A DNA stretch of 64,000 nt, taken from assembly GCA_038230515.1 (NCBI GenBank), contig JBBRND010000020.1, forward strand, positions 1-64,000, given 5' to 3'. This stretch comes from JAPLDB01 sp038230515 (GTDB lineage Bacteria > Bacteroidota > Bacteroidia > AKYH767-A > 2013-40CM-41-45). Made by a program: the position numbers and the translations under genes. Below are positions 1 to 8,028 of the stretch, one piece after another. Under the pieces are notes generated by a model. It worked only from the letters and a program-made list of their open reading frames with translations, did not search any database and was not told the origin of the DNA. The first letter of the stretch is position 1; each line of letters starts with the position of its first letter.

Positions 1-146
1 ATAGCCACCAATTTTTCCGCTGAAATTTGTCAGCCATTTCAGGCGATCACTATCGCCATGAGGTAAATAAGGTTTACGCATTTGATTTGGATTTAAAGAT
101 TAATGAATTTATTAAAGAATAGATAGAATCGTTATTTCTGAACTGA

Positions 147-419
147 AAAATGAATTTTCGAATCATTCGGGCATCTTTTCCAGTCGTCCGCAAATCTTTG
201 CGGGTGCTCCGGACATCTTTGCCGTTCATTCGGACATCTTTGCTGATGATCTGGAAATATCTTCCAGATATGGGCAAATCTTTGCGAGTCATTTGGAAAT
301 CTTTTCCGGTGATCGGAAAATCTTTGCGGGTCATTTGGAAATCTTCTCCGGTCATCGGAAAATCTTTTGCACTCATCCGGACATCTTTTCCGTTTACCTG
401 AAAATCTTTTGCACTCATC
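147..419. repeat. 21-bp tandem array 1 (about 12-13 units)
   Basis: Twelve clear and one degenerate 21-bp units follow each other without spacers. Many units carry GGAAATCTTTTCC-like cores (GGAAA/TTTCC arms around TCT), each followed by a GGTCATC/ATTCGG-type half. Because 21 is a multiple of 3, both strands stay open: the minus strand reads as heptapeptides of the type P-M-T-G-K-D-F, the plus strand as G-K-S-L-R-V-I. The array abuts the 3' end of the LytTR gene. Sequence left of it (1-146) holds no gene I can support; a 6-bp hairpin, GGCGAT/ATCGCC, lies at about 43-58. Same period as four other arrays in the window but a different unit sequence. Confidence 0.9.
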
Positions 420-978
420 CGGTCACCTGATAAACTGTTGCTGAGAACTGGAAACATATTGCAGTGCGTTGTAAAAATGATGCACGAATATGTGTTGATG
501 GAGGCGCGGTTTGCAACCTACATGTTGTAAAAGGATGTTCTGATGTTGTGAAATGCGTTTTACGCGTGTGAAATTCTTTCCTGCCTTTTTTATCATCCTG
601 TGTTGCAAGCCCGATAAACAGAAGCCAATGCTTGCAGCCCTGTGCATTTTCGCGCGCAACACTCAACAACTTTCCGTTCGTCATTTTTAAATTGCCGCCA
701 CCTCCATACAAGTAATCAACAACGTGCTCCCTGTTTACAAGAGACGACCGGTGCCACTGGCAAAAATTAATTGGAGTCAGGTCAATGGCAAGTTCACCAA
801 TTGTTTTGTTAATCTGTTCAGGCACCGGTGCTCCGGAAAGAAAAATTTTACACCGCCTGTTGTCCGCTTCAAAAAAAATAATTTCGTCAACAAAATAGGC
901 CTTTATCTCACCCAGGGTGGGAAGAAAAATACGATGCCGTTTGAAATAACATTTTCCGGGACAGGAATGAAGTTCCAT
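415..978 (-). CDS. LytTR-type DNA-binding protein, stand-alone
   Basis: Residues about 15-120 match a LytTR domain: a beta-rich segment with Y-F-V-D-E-I-I-F-F-E-A-D-N, a helix, then the typical F-x-x-W-H-R-S-S-L-V-N-R-E-H-V-V-D-Y and G-G-N-L-K-M-T-N-G-K-L-L-S-V-A-R-E stretch. LytTR domains bind DNA in response regulators; here no receiver domain precedes it, so it would be a stand-alone regulator. The last 60 residues are low in family character and the reading frame runs into the 21-bp array at its 3' end, so the natural stop may have been lost or the tail replaced by array-derived sequence. Domain call is firm; the C-terminal extent is uncertain. Confidence 0.7.
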   Translation of the reverse strand: MELHSCPGKCYFKRHRIFLPTLGEIKAYFVDEIIFFEADNRRCKIFLSGAPVPEQINKTIGELAIDLTPINFCQWHRSSLVNREHVVDYLYGGGGNLKMTNGKLLSVARENAQGCKHWLLFIGLATQDDKKGRKEFHTRKTHFTTSEHPFTTCRLQTAPPSTHIRASFLQRTAICFQFSATVYQVTG

Positions 979-1259
979 AAAAACAGAAGGTTGGTTTTTT
1001 AAAATAGAGCAAACATTTTTTTAAATTTTATTTTGCCAATCTGTAATTGACTATGCAAGAGTGTAGAAAAAAAATCCGTTGCTTAACTTTTTTGTAAAAG
1101 AATTGAAAACGCAGATGAAGGAGAGAAAAAGTGGGGTGAAAAAATTCGGGAGTGAAAATATTTTATAGGTTTGCAAAGTAACGGCTCCTAGAAATTAAAC
1201 CTGTCAGCACTTTCATTCATTCAATTTTTAAATTTCAGAAAAAAAAATAGAGACAAGTT
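979..1259. other. Intergenic region with a possible -7 element
   Basis: AT-rich sequence without an ORF I can support. TAGGTTTG at 1166-1173 fits the Bacteroidota -7 consensus TAnnTTTG and lies 87 bp before the start of the next plus-strand gene. I see no good -33 TTG at the right distance, so it is only a candidate. Confidence 0.3.
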
Positions 1260-1499
1260 ATGCAATCAGTTCGAAAGCTAAGTGGAGGGTTGCGCCCCGG
1301 CAAACCCAGGCCTGTAGTTAAATATACTGTCGACAGAAAATTAGTAAAAACATATCCCAGCGTTAAAATGGTAATGAAAGAGTTGCCTCATGAAGTTGAG
1401 GGCAACGTAATAAAAGGGCTGCGCGATGGATTTGTTTCAGGTGAGGTTACCTATCAATACGAACACATTTTTCTTTTTGAATCAAAATTTCATGAGTAG
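1260..1499 (+). CDS. Small NUMOD-like protein, copy 1
   Basis: This 79-aa basic protein is clearly paralogous to the 78-aa product at 2996-3232. Both share a central V-x-K-[YF]-x-x-D-R-K-[LV]-[VI]-K-T-Y-x-S segment, a helix rich in M, K and E, then [LR]-R-[DE]-G-[FY]-V-x-G-E-x-T-Y-Q-Y and a final F-x-F-E-S-K-F. The pattern (short beta hairpin, 'KTYxS' turn, helix, 'G..TYQY' strand) recalls NUMOD1-type DNA-binding segments of homing endonucleases, but similarity is weak and no nuclease domain is attached. Function unknown. The two copies flank the secreted protein at 1589-2905. Confidence 0.6.
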   Translation: MQSVRKLSGGLRPGKPRPVVKYTVDRKLVKTYPSVKMVMKELPHEVEGNVIKGLRDGFVSGEVTYQYEHIFLFESKFHE

Positions 1500-1588
1500 G
1501 TTTTTTTTAATGGCATACTGAAAAAGGAAGGGGCGAAGAAAATGAAACGTATTTGCATTTTGTAAAAAGAAAGACCAAAAAAAATTAA

Positions 1589-2905
1589 ATGAAAAAAAAA
1601 TACTTATTCTTAATTGCATCTCTGTTTTTAGTGTCGCCAGTGCTTTCGCAAAACTGTAGTGTTCTCTGCAATTCAAATTTCGACAGCGTACAAGTTACGT
1701 TTGGCTCTAATAACTTTGTTGACAGCACACAGTTTCCATGTTGGAGAACCACCGCTGCAGACGGATTAATAGAAGTGTGGCCTAGTGGATTTTTCGGTGT
1801 GCAGGGATATTCAGGTATCCAGTTTATTGAATTGAATGCAAACTTTGTTTCAACGGTGTATCAGAATATAACTGCCTCTCCCGGAACAGTTCTTTCAATC
1901 GGCTTTGCACATCGAGGCAGATGGGGAGTTGATACAATGAGTGTTGCCGCAGGGCCTGTTGGCGGACCTTACACCACACTTGGATATTTTGCTGACGACA
2001 GTTCTGCATGGGGTGTGTATTCCGTAAATTACACTGTACCAAACATGGGAGCAAATTATTCCATCCGTTTTAATTCTGTTTATGCAGTGGGAAATAATCC
2101 CGCTCTCGGAAATTTTTTAGATTCTGTTGCTATCTGTGCTACCGAACCGAATACCTGCAACCTTCTGTGCAACGAGAACTTCGATAGTCTGCAGGTAGCA
2201 TTTGGAGCGGATGCTTTTGTTGACAGTTCCCAATTTCCCTGCTGGAGAACTACTTCTCCTGATGGCTTAATAGAAGTGTGGCCTGACGGATTTTTCGGAG
2301 TGCATTCTTATTCAGGCAGCCAGTTTATTGAACTGAATGCTTATTATGTCTCAACCGTGTATCAAAATATAATTGCAACTCCGGGAACAACCATTCCTAT
2401 CAGTTTTGCACATCGAGGCAGATGGGGAGTTGATACAATGAGTGTTTCAGCAGGACCTGTTGGCGGGCCTTACATCACTTTAGGTTTTTTTGCTGACGAC
2501 AGTTCTGCATGGGGATACCATACAGTAAATTATATTGTACCCAATCTTGGTGTTGATTATTCTATTCGCTTCAATTCAATTTATGCTACGGGCAATAACC
2601 CAGCTCTCGGAAATTTTTTAGATGCTGTTTCTACCTGCTCACCCACTGATGAAATCAGCAAAATTCACTCTGATGATGCAGAATTTTTTTTTCCTAATCC
2701 ATTTGAAAATAAATTAAATATTAAGTGCAATGAAGATAAACCAACGCAACTGATTTTATATGATGTTACTTCAAGAATAATTTGCAACTTGTCTTTTACA
2801 AAAACTGCAATCTTAGACACTGAAAAACTTGCAAAAGGAATTTACCTTTATGAAGTGAGAAATAAAGATGGAGTGATAAGGAAAGGAAAGGCAATTAAAG
2901 ATTGA
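1589..2905 (+). CDS. Secreted T9SS cargo with an internal duplication
   Basis: 438 aa. Signal peptide M-K-K-K-Y-L-F-L-I-A-S-L-F ending near residue 20. Residues about 22-185 and 186-350 are two near-identical copies (each begins N-x-C-x-[VL]-x-C-N and contains Q-F-P-C-W-R-T-T, L-I-E-V-W-P, F-I-E-L-N-A, F-A-H-R-G-R-W-G-V-D-T-M-S), a probable beta-sandwich. The last 75 residues are a T9SS sorting tail: F-F-F-P-N-P-F-E-N, then G-I-Y-L-Y-E-V and a final basic K-x-I-K. Exported across the outer membrane by type IX secretion by inference. Ligand unknown. The DNA of the two copies is also similar, so the duplication looks recent. Confidence 0.85.
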   Translation: MKKKYLFLIASLFLVSPVLSQNCSVLCNSNFDSVQVTFGSNNFVDSTQFPCWRTTAADGLIEVWPSGFFGVQGYSGIQFIELNANFVSTVYQNITASPGTVLSIGFAHRGRWGVDTMSVAAGPVGGPYTTLGYFADDSSAWGVYSVNYTVPNMGANYSIRFNSVYAVGNNPALGNFLDSVAICATEPNTCNLLCNENFDSLQVAFGADAFVDSSQFPCWRTTSPDGLIEVWPDGFFGVHSYSGSQFIELNAYYVSTVYQNIIATPGTTIPISFAHRGRWGVDTMSVSAGPVGGPYITLGFFADDSSAWGYHTVNYIVPNLGVDYSIRFNSIYATGNNPALGNFLDAVSTCSPTDEISKIHSDDAEFFFPNPFENKLNIKCNEDKPTQLILYDVTSRIICNLSFTKTAILDTEKLAKGIYLYEVRNKDGVIRKGKAIKD

Positions 2906-2995
2906 TTCTGCTCAAAGAAGATATGGAAAATGAAATTATACAGGTATCGGGTTATTCGTCTCTATAATCTTTGAACAATAATTCTGAGAAACATT

Positions 2996-3232
2996 ATGAA
3001 ACCAGTCTTCAAGCAAAAAGCTGCAAAGCTATCTTCAAAGAGAAAGCCAATCGTAAAATTTAATTCAGATAGGAAGGTTATTAAAACGTATGCAAGTTTG
3101 CAAATGCTGATGAAGGAAATCTTAAATGCAAAAGAGGGATTTGTTATGAAGCGGTTACGTGAAGGGTATGTAAACGGTGAATTCACGTATCAATATAAAG
3201 AAGTTTTTATTTTCGAATCAAAGTTTGACTAA
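2996..3232 (+). CDS. Small NUMOD-like protein, copy 2
   Basis: 78-aa paralogue of the protein at 1260-1499, with the same order of motifs (K-P-I-V-K-F, D-R-K-V-I-K-T-Y-A-S, L-R-E-G-Y-V-N-G-E-F-T-Y-Q-Y, F-E-S-K-F-D). The first 15 residues differ and are lysine-rich. Conservation of both ends across two divergent copies supports real coding. I do not recognise a family with confidence; a small nucleic-acid-binding protein is a guess based on charge and the NUMOD1-like outline. Confidence 0.6.
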   Translation: MKPVFKQKAAKLSSKRKPIVKFNSDRKVIKTYASLQMLMKEILNAKEGFVMKRLREGYVNGEFTYQYKEVFIFESKFD

Positions 3233-3304
3233 AAAGACAAACTTGCAGCAATTCAAGAAATCAATTGTTCAACCAACCAATTCTAGAAATTCATAAATCT
3301 AAAA

Positions 3305-3787
3305 ATGACAAAACAACTATTTGTAAAAATGGTGCTTGATGCCTGGCACTCAAAAGTAAAAGATGCAGATAATCTTTTTGATAAACTCACCGATGAGCAA
3401 CTTCAAAAAGAAGTTGCTCCTAACCGGAACAGAGGAATTTATTTGTTGGGACATCTCACAGCAGTAAACGACAGAATGTTAACCCTGCTTAATTTGGGAG
3501 AGCAATTGTATCCGCAATTGGCAGATGCTTTTATTACAAATGCTGACAAGGCAAAAGATCTCCCGGTATCTGCTTCTAAGTTGAGGCAACAATGGGCAAC
3601 CATTAATTCTACACTTGCAAATCATTTCAGTAATATCTCAGAAGATGAATGGTTTCAGAAACACACATCTGTTTCTGAAGAGGATTTCCTAAGGGAACCG
3701 CATCGCAATAAGCTGAATATTATGATGAGCCGAACCAATCACCTGGCTTATCATACAGGTCAACTCGCACTTTTAGAAAATAAATAA
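3305..3787 (+). CDS. DinB-like four-helix metal-binding protein
   Basis: 160 aa, the usual length for the DinB/YfiT superfamily. These are four-helix bundles with a three-His metal site, often thiol-dependent transferases or of unknown function. The expected ligands are visible: H50 in L-L-G-H-L and the pair H146 and H150 in N-H-L-A-Y-H-T-G-Q-L. The next gene begins 2 bp after the stop, so the two are probably co-transcribed. Substrate cannot be told from sequence. Confidence 0.8.
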   Translation: MTKQLFVKMVLDAWHSKVKDADNLFDKLTDEQLQKEVAPNRNRGIYLLGHLTAVNDRMLTLLNLGEQLYPQLADAFITNADKAKDLPVSASKLRQQWATINSTLANHFSNISEDEWFQKHTSVSEEDFLREPHRNKLNIMMSRTNHLAYHTGQLALLENK

Positions 3788-3789
3788 TT

Positions 3790-4011
3790 ATGTTAAAGAA
3801 AGGAGAACACATTTCAGGAGTTCCTGATGAACTAAAGGTGCTGCTGGACAAAGACAAAGATTCAAAAGCATTCTTTGAAACGCTTGCTAAATCAGACAAG
3901 CAAGCTTACTCTGATTGGGTAGGTAGTGCAAAGCAAGAAGCAACCAGGTATGCAAGAGTAGGCAAAGCCTTTATCATGCTTCAGAAAAAGCAAAAAACTT
4001 TGAAAACATAG
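3790..4011 (+). CDS. YdeI/OmpD-associated (OmdA) family small protein
   Basis: 73 aa. The V-P-D-E-L-K-x-x-L segment followed by F-F-E-T-L-A-K-S-D-K-Q-A-Y-S-D-W-V and A-K-Q-E-A-T-R matches the C-terminal helical domain of YdeI/OmdA 'bacteriocin protection' proteins, where the motif is 'F..L.pS.rk.yl.wI..AK..eTR..Ri'. It represents that domain alone, shorter than full-length YdeI (about 190 aa). Sits 2 bp behind the DinB-like gene. Molecular role in the family is poorly defined. Confidence 0.8.
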   Translation: MLKKGEHISGVPDELKVLLDKDKDSKAFFETLAKSDKQAYSDWVGSAKQEATRYARVGKAFIMLQKKQKTLKT

Positions 4012-4081
4012 AATGCTAATCGTTATATTTTAAAACTCGATTCATTTTTTTCCCATTTACTGATCTTGGTTTATAAAATTC

Positions 4082-4768
4082 ATGACAGCAACAATTGAAA
4101 AATCTACATTTAATTTTTTGAATGAGCTTTCAAAAAATAACGACCGCGACTGGTTCAACAAAAACAAGCTATGTTACCTGGCGGCTCATGAAAATATAAT
4201 CGAATTTACAGATGCACTTCTCGTGGAAATGCGCAAGCACGACATCATTGAAACTTCTTCTGGCAAGGATTCATTAATGCGAATTTACCGGGATACCCGC
4301 TTCTCAAAAGATAAAACTCCATACAAAATTTTTTTTGGTGGTGGCTTTCGAAGGGCAACCAAAAAGCTTAGAGGTGGATATTATTTCCAGATAGGTCCCG
4401 GGAAATCCCTCGCAGCAGGTGGATTCTTTTCTCCCAACCCGAAAGATTTGCTGCGAATAAGAAAGGATATTGATTCCAATTTCAAAGCTTGGAAAAAAAT
4501 GCTGGCTCATAAAACTCTTGTGAAAACATTTAATGGATTACAGGGTGAAAGAGTTGCGACATCTCCAAAGGGATTTTCAAAGGAAAATCCTGCAATTGAA
4601 TTATTAAGGAACAAACAATTTTATTTTGAAAGAACGTTTACTGATAAAGAAGTTCTCAAAAATAGTTTTCTTAAAGAAATTAATCAAACGTTCAAAAACC
4701 TGCGGACTTATTTTGACCATATGAGTGATGTGCTAACTACAGATACGAATGGGGTTTCGATAATTTAG
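4082..4768 (+). CDS. DUF2461 (TIGR02453) family protein
   Basis: 228 aa, usual for this family. Characteristic features are F-L-N-E-L-S-K-N-N-D-R-D-W-F-N-K-N-K near the N-terminus, R-I-Y-R-D-T-R-F-S-K-D-K-T-P-Y-K at about residue 75, and the glycine-rich Y-F-Q-I-G-P-G-x-S-x-x-A-G-G-F core. The family is widespread in Bacteroidota and Actinobacteria and has no established biochemical function. Own transcription unit likely (70-bp gap before, 110-bp gap after). Confidence 0.85.
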   Translation: MTATIEKSTFNFLNELSKNNDRDWFNKNKLCYLAAHENIIEFTDALLVEMRKHDIIETSSGKDSLMRIYRDTRFSKDKTPYKIFFGGGFRRATKKLRGGYYFQIGPGKSLAAGGFFSPNPKDLLRIRKDIDSNFKAWKKMLAHKTLVKTFNGLQGERVATSPKGFSKENPAIELLRNKQFYFERTFTDKEVLKNSFLKEINQTFKNLRTYFDHMSDVLTTDTNGVSII

Positions 4769-4880
4769 CAGATTCTGATGCAAAAAAGATTAGACAAATT
4801 TGAGTTAGCCAGTTTAAATTCTGGAATTATGGTGTCATTGGCTTTCGAAAAGAAGTAAATAGTAAAGTTGCTTTGAATCA

Positions 4881-5333
4881 ATGATCAAGATAAAGAGAAC
4901 AGACTCTGCAGATAAACATTTTCAGGAACTCGTAAAAGAGTTAGACCGTGATTTAGCAATTCGTGACGGAGATGAAACTTTATTTTATGCACAGTCCAAC
5001 AAAATTGCTGCGCTCAAACATGTTGTCGTGGCTTTTGAAGAGGAAGCAGCCGTTGGTTGCGCTGCGATAAAGGAATATTCAGTTGACACTATAGAGGTAA
5101 AACGAATGTATGTTCCTGAAACAAAACGAGGCAGAGGAATTGCAACAATTATTTTGTCAGAGTTGGAGAAGTGGGCAAAAGAATTGTCATTTGCTAAATG
5201 TATTTTGGAAACAGGGAAAAAACAACCCGAAGCAATTGCGTTGTATAAGAAAAACGGTTACAAGCTAATTCCGAATTACGGACAGTATGAAAATGTATCT
5301 AACAGCGTTTGCCTTGAGAAGAAAATAAGTTGA
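4881..5333 (+). CDS. GNAT family N-acetyltransferase
   Basis: 150 aa. The acetyl-CoA-binding motif A is clear: V-K-R-M-Y-V-P-E-T-K-R-G-R-G-I-A-T-I-I-L (R-G-x-G-I-A). Upstream comes the beta4-like G-C-A-A-I-K-E-Y, downstream the A-L-Y-K-K-N-G-Y motif B end. Substrate not predictable. The following thioredoxin-like gene starts 17 bp downstream of its stop, so they may share a transcript. Confidence 0.88.
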   Translation: MIKIKRTDSADKHFQELVKELDRDLAIRDGDETLFYAQSNKIAALKHVVVAFEEEAAVGCAAIKEYSVDTIEVKRMYVPETKRGRGIATIILSELEKWAKELSFAKCILETGKKQPEAIALYKKNGYKLIPNYGQYENVSNSVCLEKKIS

Positions 5334-5350
5334 ATCTGGTAGAGCAAAAA

Positions 5351-5869
5351 ATGAATTACAAAGAAGTCCGGTTATTTTCTTTATTTCTTCTTACTGTTTT
5401 TAGTTTTTCAAAATCTTTTTCACAAGATACACTTCTTTATCCTTCTCTTGCTCCCGGTAAATGCGCTCCGATCATAAAAGGAAAAGGAGAAACCGGAAAA
5501 CCTTTCTCTCTTTCAAAGCTGAAATCGAGATACACCCTGCTTTATTTTTACGAAGTGCATTGTCATCTCTGCGAAGTTGTTACACCGCAGTTAAAGAAAC
5601 TTTACGGCAGTTATTATAAACTGGGAATGGAAGTGGTGGCTGTTCCCGTTGAATCAAACAAAGAAGAGTGGCTTGGCTATATTAAGGAGCAATCATTGAA
5701 CTGGAAAAACGTTTTTCTAAGCAGAGAGAACCTGAATCAGTTGAGAACGGACTACAAACTTACTGTAAGTCCCACCATTTATCTTCTCGACAAAAACAAA
5801 ATTCTTCTTGCGCAGAGAATGTGGAGAGCCGAACAGGTAGAGGAGGAGTTAAACAAGCGAATCAGGTAG
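5351..5869 (+). CDS. Secreted TlpA/AhpC-like thioredoxin-fold protein
   Basis: 172 aa from the ATG at 5351, chosen because it begins a normal signal peptide (M-N-Y-K-E-V-R-L-F-S-L-F-L-L, cleavage near S-F-S-Q); the frame is open from a TTG at 5330. The thioredoxin core contains a C-H-L-C redox motif at about residues 71-74, then a cis-Pro segment V-S-P-T-I-Y-L-L-D and the dimer-edge strand. Predicted periplasmic thiol:disulfide oxidoreductase or peroxiredoxin-like protein of the TlpA/ResA group. Partner unknown. Confidence 0.8.
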   Translation: MNYKEVRLFSLFLLTVFSFSKSFSQDTLLYPSLAPGKCAPIIKGKGETGKPFSLSKLKSRYTLLYFYEVHCHLCEVVTPQLKKLYGSYYKLGMEVVAVPVESNKEEWLGYIKEQSLNWKNVFLSRENLNQLRTDYKLTVSPTIYLLDKNKILLAQRMWRAEQVEEELNKRIR

Positions 5870-5960
5870 TTATGGGTTTTTGTCTTTGAGGAATTTCCGG
5901 CATCTCCCGTCTCATCTTTTCATTTTTCATTCACCAATCATCTTAAAAAAAACATTCGTT

Positions 5961-5989
5961 TTGCAGGCACGATTCTTTAGCTAAATTTG
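5961..5989 (+). promoter_or_regulatory. Bacteroidota promoter of the parvulin gene
   Basis: TTG at 5961-5963, an 18-bp gap, then TAAATTTG at 5982-5989, an exact TAnnTTTG match. The predicted start site is about 25 bp before the ATG at 6018. Confidence 0.65.
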
Positions 5990-6017
5990 CCACCCCATAA
6001 AAAAAAACCAAACCAAT

Positions 6018-7955
6018 ATGTTCCGGAAATTATTTTTTACAATCTTCATTTTTACCGCTGCAGCAGCGGCTGTTACAGCTCAATCAATCATCACCATTGC
6101 AGGTGAAGATGTTACCAAAGCGGAGTTTGAGCGCGTTTACAAGAAGAACAACACAAAAGAAACTTCTTATGACAGGAAAGCGGTTACTGATTATCTGACT
6201 CTTTATGTCAACTACAAACTGAAAGTGCGTGAGGCGCTTGAAGTTGGTATGGACACTGCAAAAGCATTCACTGACGAACTTGCAGGATACCGCAAGCAGT
6301 TGGCGCAACCTTACCTTATTGATAAAGACGTAACTGATAATCTTTTGAAAGAGGCATATAACAGGATGAAAACGGACGTACGCGCCAGTCACATTCTTGT
6401 AAAGCTGGCTCCTGATGCACTTCCGAAAGATACAATTGAAGCTTACAACAAGATTACAAAGATTCGAGAGGAGATTCTGAAAGGTGGCGATTTTGCAGCC
6501 ACTGCAAAAACAAAATCAGATGATCCTTCTGCTAAAGAAAATGGTGGCGACCTTGGCTACTTCACTGCGCTACAAATGGTTTACCCTTTTGAGACAGCGG
6601 CTTTCAGCACAAAGACAGGCGAAGTATCGCAACCGATTCGCACACGTTTCGGGTATCATATTATTAAAGTAACTGATTCTCGTTCTGCGCAAGGAGAAGT
6701 AAAGTGCGCTCACATTATGGCAAAGTTTGCAGCGGGCGGTAAGGCAGAAGATTCTTTGAAGGCAGTTACAAAGATCAATGAGATTGCAGGTAAACTTAAG
6801 GCAGGAGAAAATTTTGAAGACCTCGCCAAACAATTTTCTGAAGATCAAGGTTCGGCTAAAACGGGTGGTGCGCTTCCTCAGTTCGGAACTGGACGCATGG
6901 TGCCTGAGTTTGAGAAGGCAGCTTTTTCGTTGAAAAATGTTGGTGATGTAAGTGAGCCAATCCGTACTTCTTACGGCTGGCACATCATAAAACTTCTGGA
7001 GAAAAAACCTTTGGGAACGTATGATGAACTTCAGGCGGATTTGAAAAACAGAGTTGGAAAAGATTCACGATCTGAACTCAGCAAGACTTCCATGATTAAT
7101 AAGATCAAAGCGAAAAACAACTTCAAGGAAATGCCAAAGGCAAAGGATGAATTCATGAAGATAATAGACACCACACTTACTTCAGGGAAATGGTCGGCTG
7201 ATAAAGCCGCCAATATGAAAGGTGTAATGTTCACACTCGGATCAAATTCTTACACTCAGCAGGACTTCGCAAAGTATGTTGCAGATCATGAAACCAAGCG
7301 CGGTACAGGAACTCCGCAAGTTGTGGCTGGCAATATGTACACCGAGTGGGTGAATGAAAGCGCACTTGCTTTGGAAGAAAAAATGCTGGATGTTAATTAT
7401 CCTGAATTCAAATCGCTGATGCAGGAATACCGCGATGGTATTTTATTGTTTGAACTCACTGATAAGAAAGTGTGGAGCAAAGCAGTGAAAGACACTACGG
7501 GCTTGAAAGAATACTACGACAAGAATAAAAAGAATTACATGTGGGCGGATCGTTTGGAAGCAACCATTTATACATGCGCAAATGCAGATATAGCAAAGGA
7601 TGTACACAAACTGATGAAGACCATTGATGACAACGATACCTTGATGGCTCGAGTGAACAAAAGCAGCCAGTTGAATTTACAGGTTAAACAAAGCAAGTTT
7701 CTGAAAGGCGACAACGACATCATTGATTCCATTGCGTGGACAGTTGGTATGACGAAAGATTTTAAGCATTCAAATTCTATAGTGTTTGTTGATGTGAAAC
7801 AAAAAATTGCTGCTCAACCGAAATCACTTGAAGAAGCAAAGGGGCTTGTTACTGCCGATTACCAAAGCTATCTTGAGAAAGAATGGATTGATGCACTGCG
7901 CGCAAAATATCCTGTAGTCATTCATCAGGAAGTAGTGGACTCTATTATTAAGTAG
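6018..7955 (+). CDS. Periplasmic parvulin-type peptidyl-prolyl isomerase/foldase
   Basis: 645 aa. Signal peptide (F-F-T-I-F-I-F-T-A-A-A-A-A) to about residue 21, then a SurA-like helical chaperone segment. Two PpiC rotamase domains follow at about 118-220 and 228-333, each with R/K-[AC]-[SA]-H-I-L/M, G-G-[DA]-L-[GP] and R-[TF]-x-[YF]-G-[YW]-H-I-I-K. A long helical C-terminal part (335-645) has no motif I know. Predicted to catalyse proline cis/trans isomerisation and chaperone outer-membrane proteins in the periplasm. It starts a unit that ends at a hairpin at about 7990; a related lipoprotein follows. Confidence 0.88.
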   Translation: MFRKLFFTIFIFTAAAAAVTAQSIITIAGEDVTKAEFERVYKKNNTKETSYDRKAVTDYLTLYVNYKLKVREALEVGMDTAKAFTDELAGYRKQLAQPYLIDKDVTDNLLKEAYNRMKTDVRASHILVKLAPDALPKDTIEAYNKITKIREEILKGGDFAATAKTKSDDPSAKENGGDLGYFTALQMVYPFETAAFSTKTGEVSQPIRTRFGYHIIKVTDSRSAQGEVKCAHIMAKFAAGGKAEDSLKAVTKINEIAGKLKAGENFEDLAKQFSEDQGSAKTGGALPQFGTGRMVPEFEKAAFSLKNVGDVSEPIRTSYGWHIIKLLEKKPLGTYDELQADLKNRVGKDSRSELSKTSMINKIKAKNNFKEMPKAKDEFMKIIDTTLTSGKWSADKAANMKGVMFTLGSNSYTQQDFAKYVADHETKRGTGTPQVVAGNMYTEWVNESALALEEKMLDVNYPEFKSLMQEYRDGILLFELTDKKVWSKAVKDTTGLKEYYDKNKKNYMWADRLEATIYTCANADIAKDVHKLMKTIDDNDTLMARVNKSSQLNLQVKQSKFLKGDNDIIDSIAWTVGMTKDFKHSNSIVFVDVKQKIAAQPKSLEEAKGLVTADYQSYLEKEWIDALRAKYPVVIHQEVVDSIIK

Positions 7956-7988
7956 GTAACTCCTCATTCAGAAAAAATAAGAACTTAG

Positions 7989-8022
7989 TGGCGTTCATTC
8001 TTTGAGTGAACGCCATTTCTTT
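7989..8022 (+). terminator. Rho-independent terminator
   Basis: A 9-bp perfect stem, TGGCGTTCA (7989-7997) with TGAACGCCA (8007-8015), is followed by TTTCTTTT. It ends the parvulin gene and lies only 14 bp before the ATG of the next gene, so it may attenuate rather than fully separate them. Confidence 0.75.
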
Positions 8023-8028
8023 TATACA

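Noticed and set aside
1..66. Possible C-terminal end of a gene entering from the left
   Set aside because: The plus frame 1 is open for 21 codons, which is expected by chance, and shows no recognisable motif.
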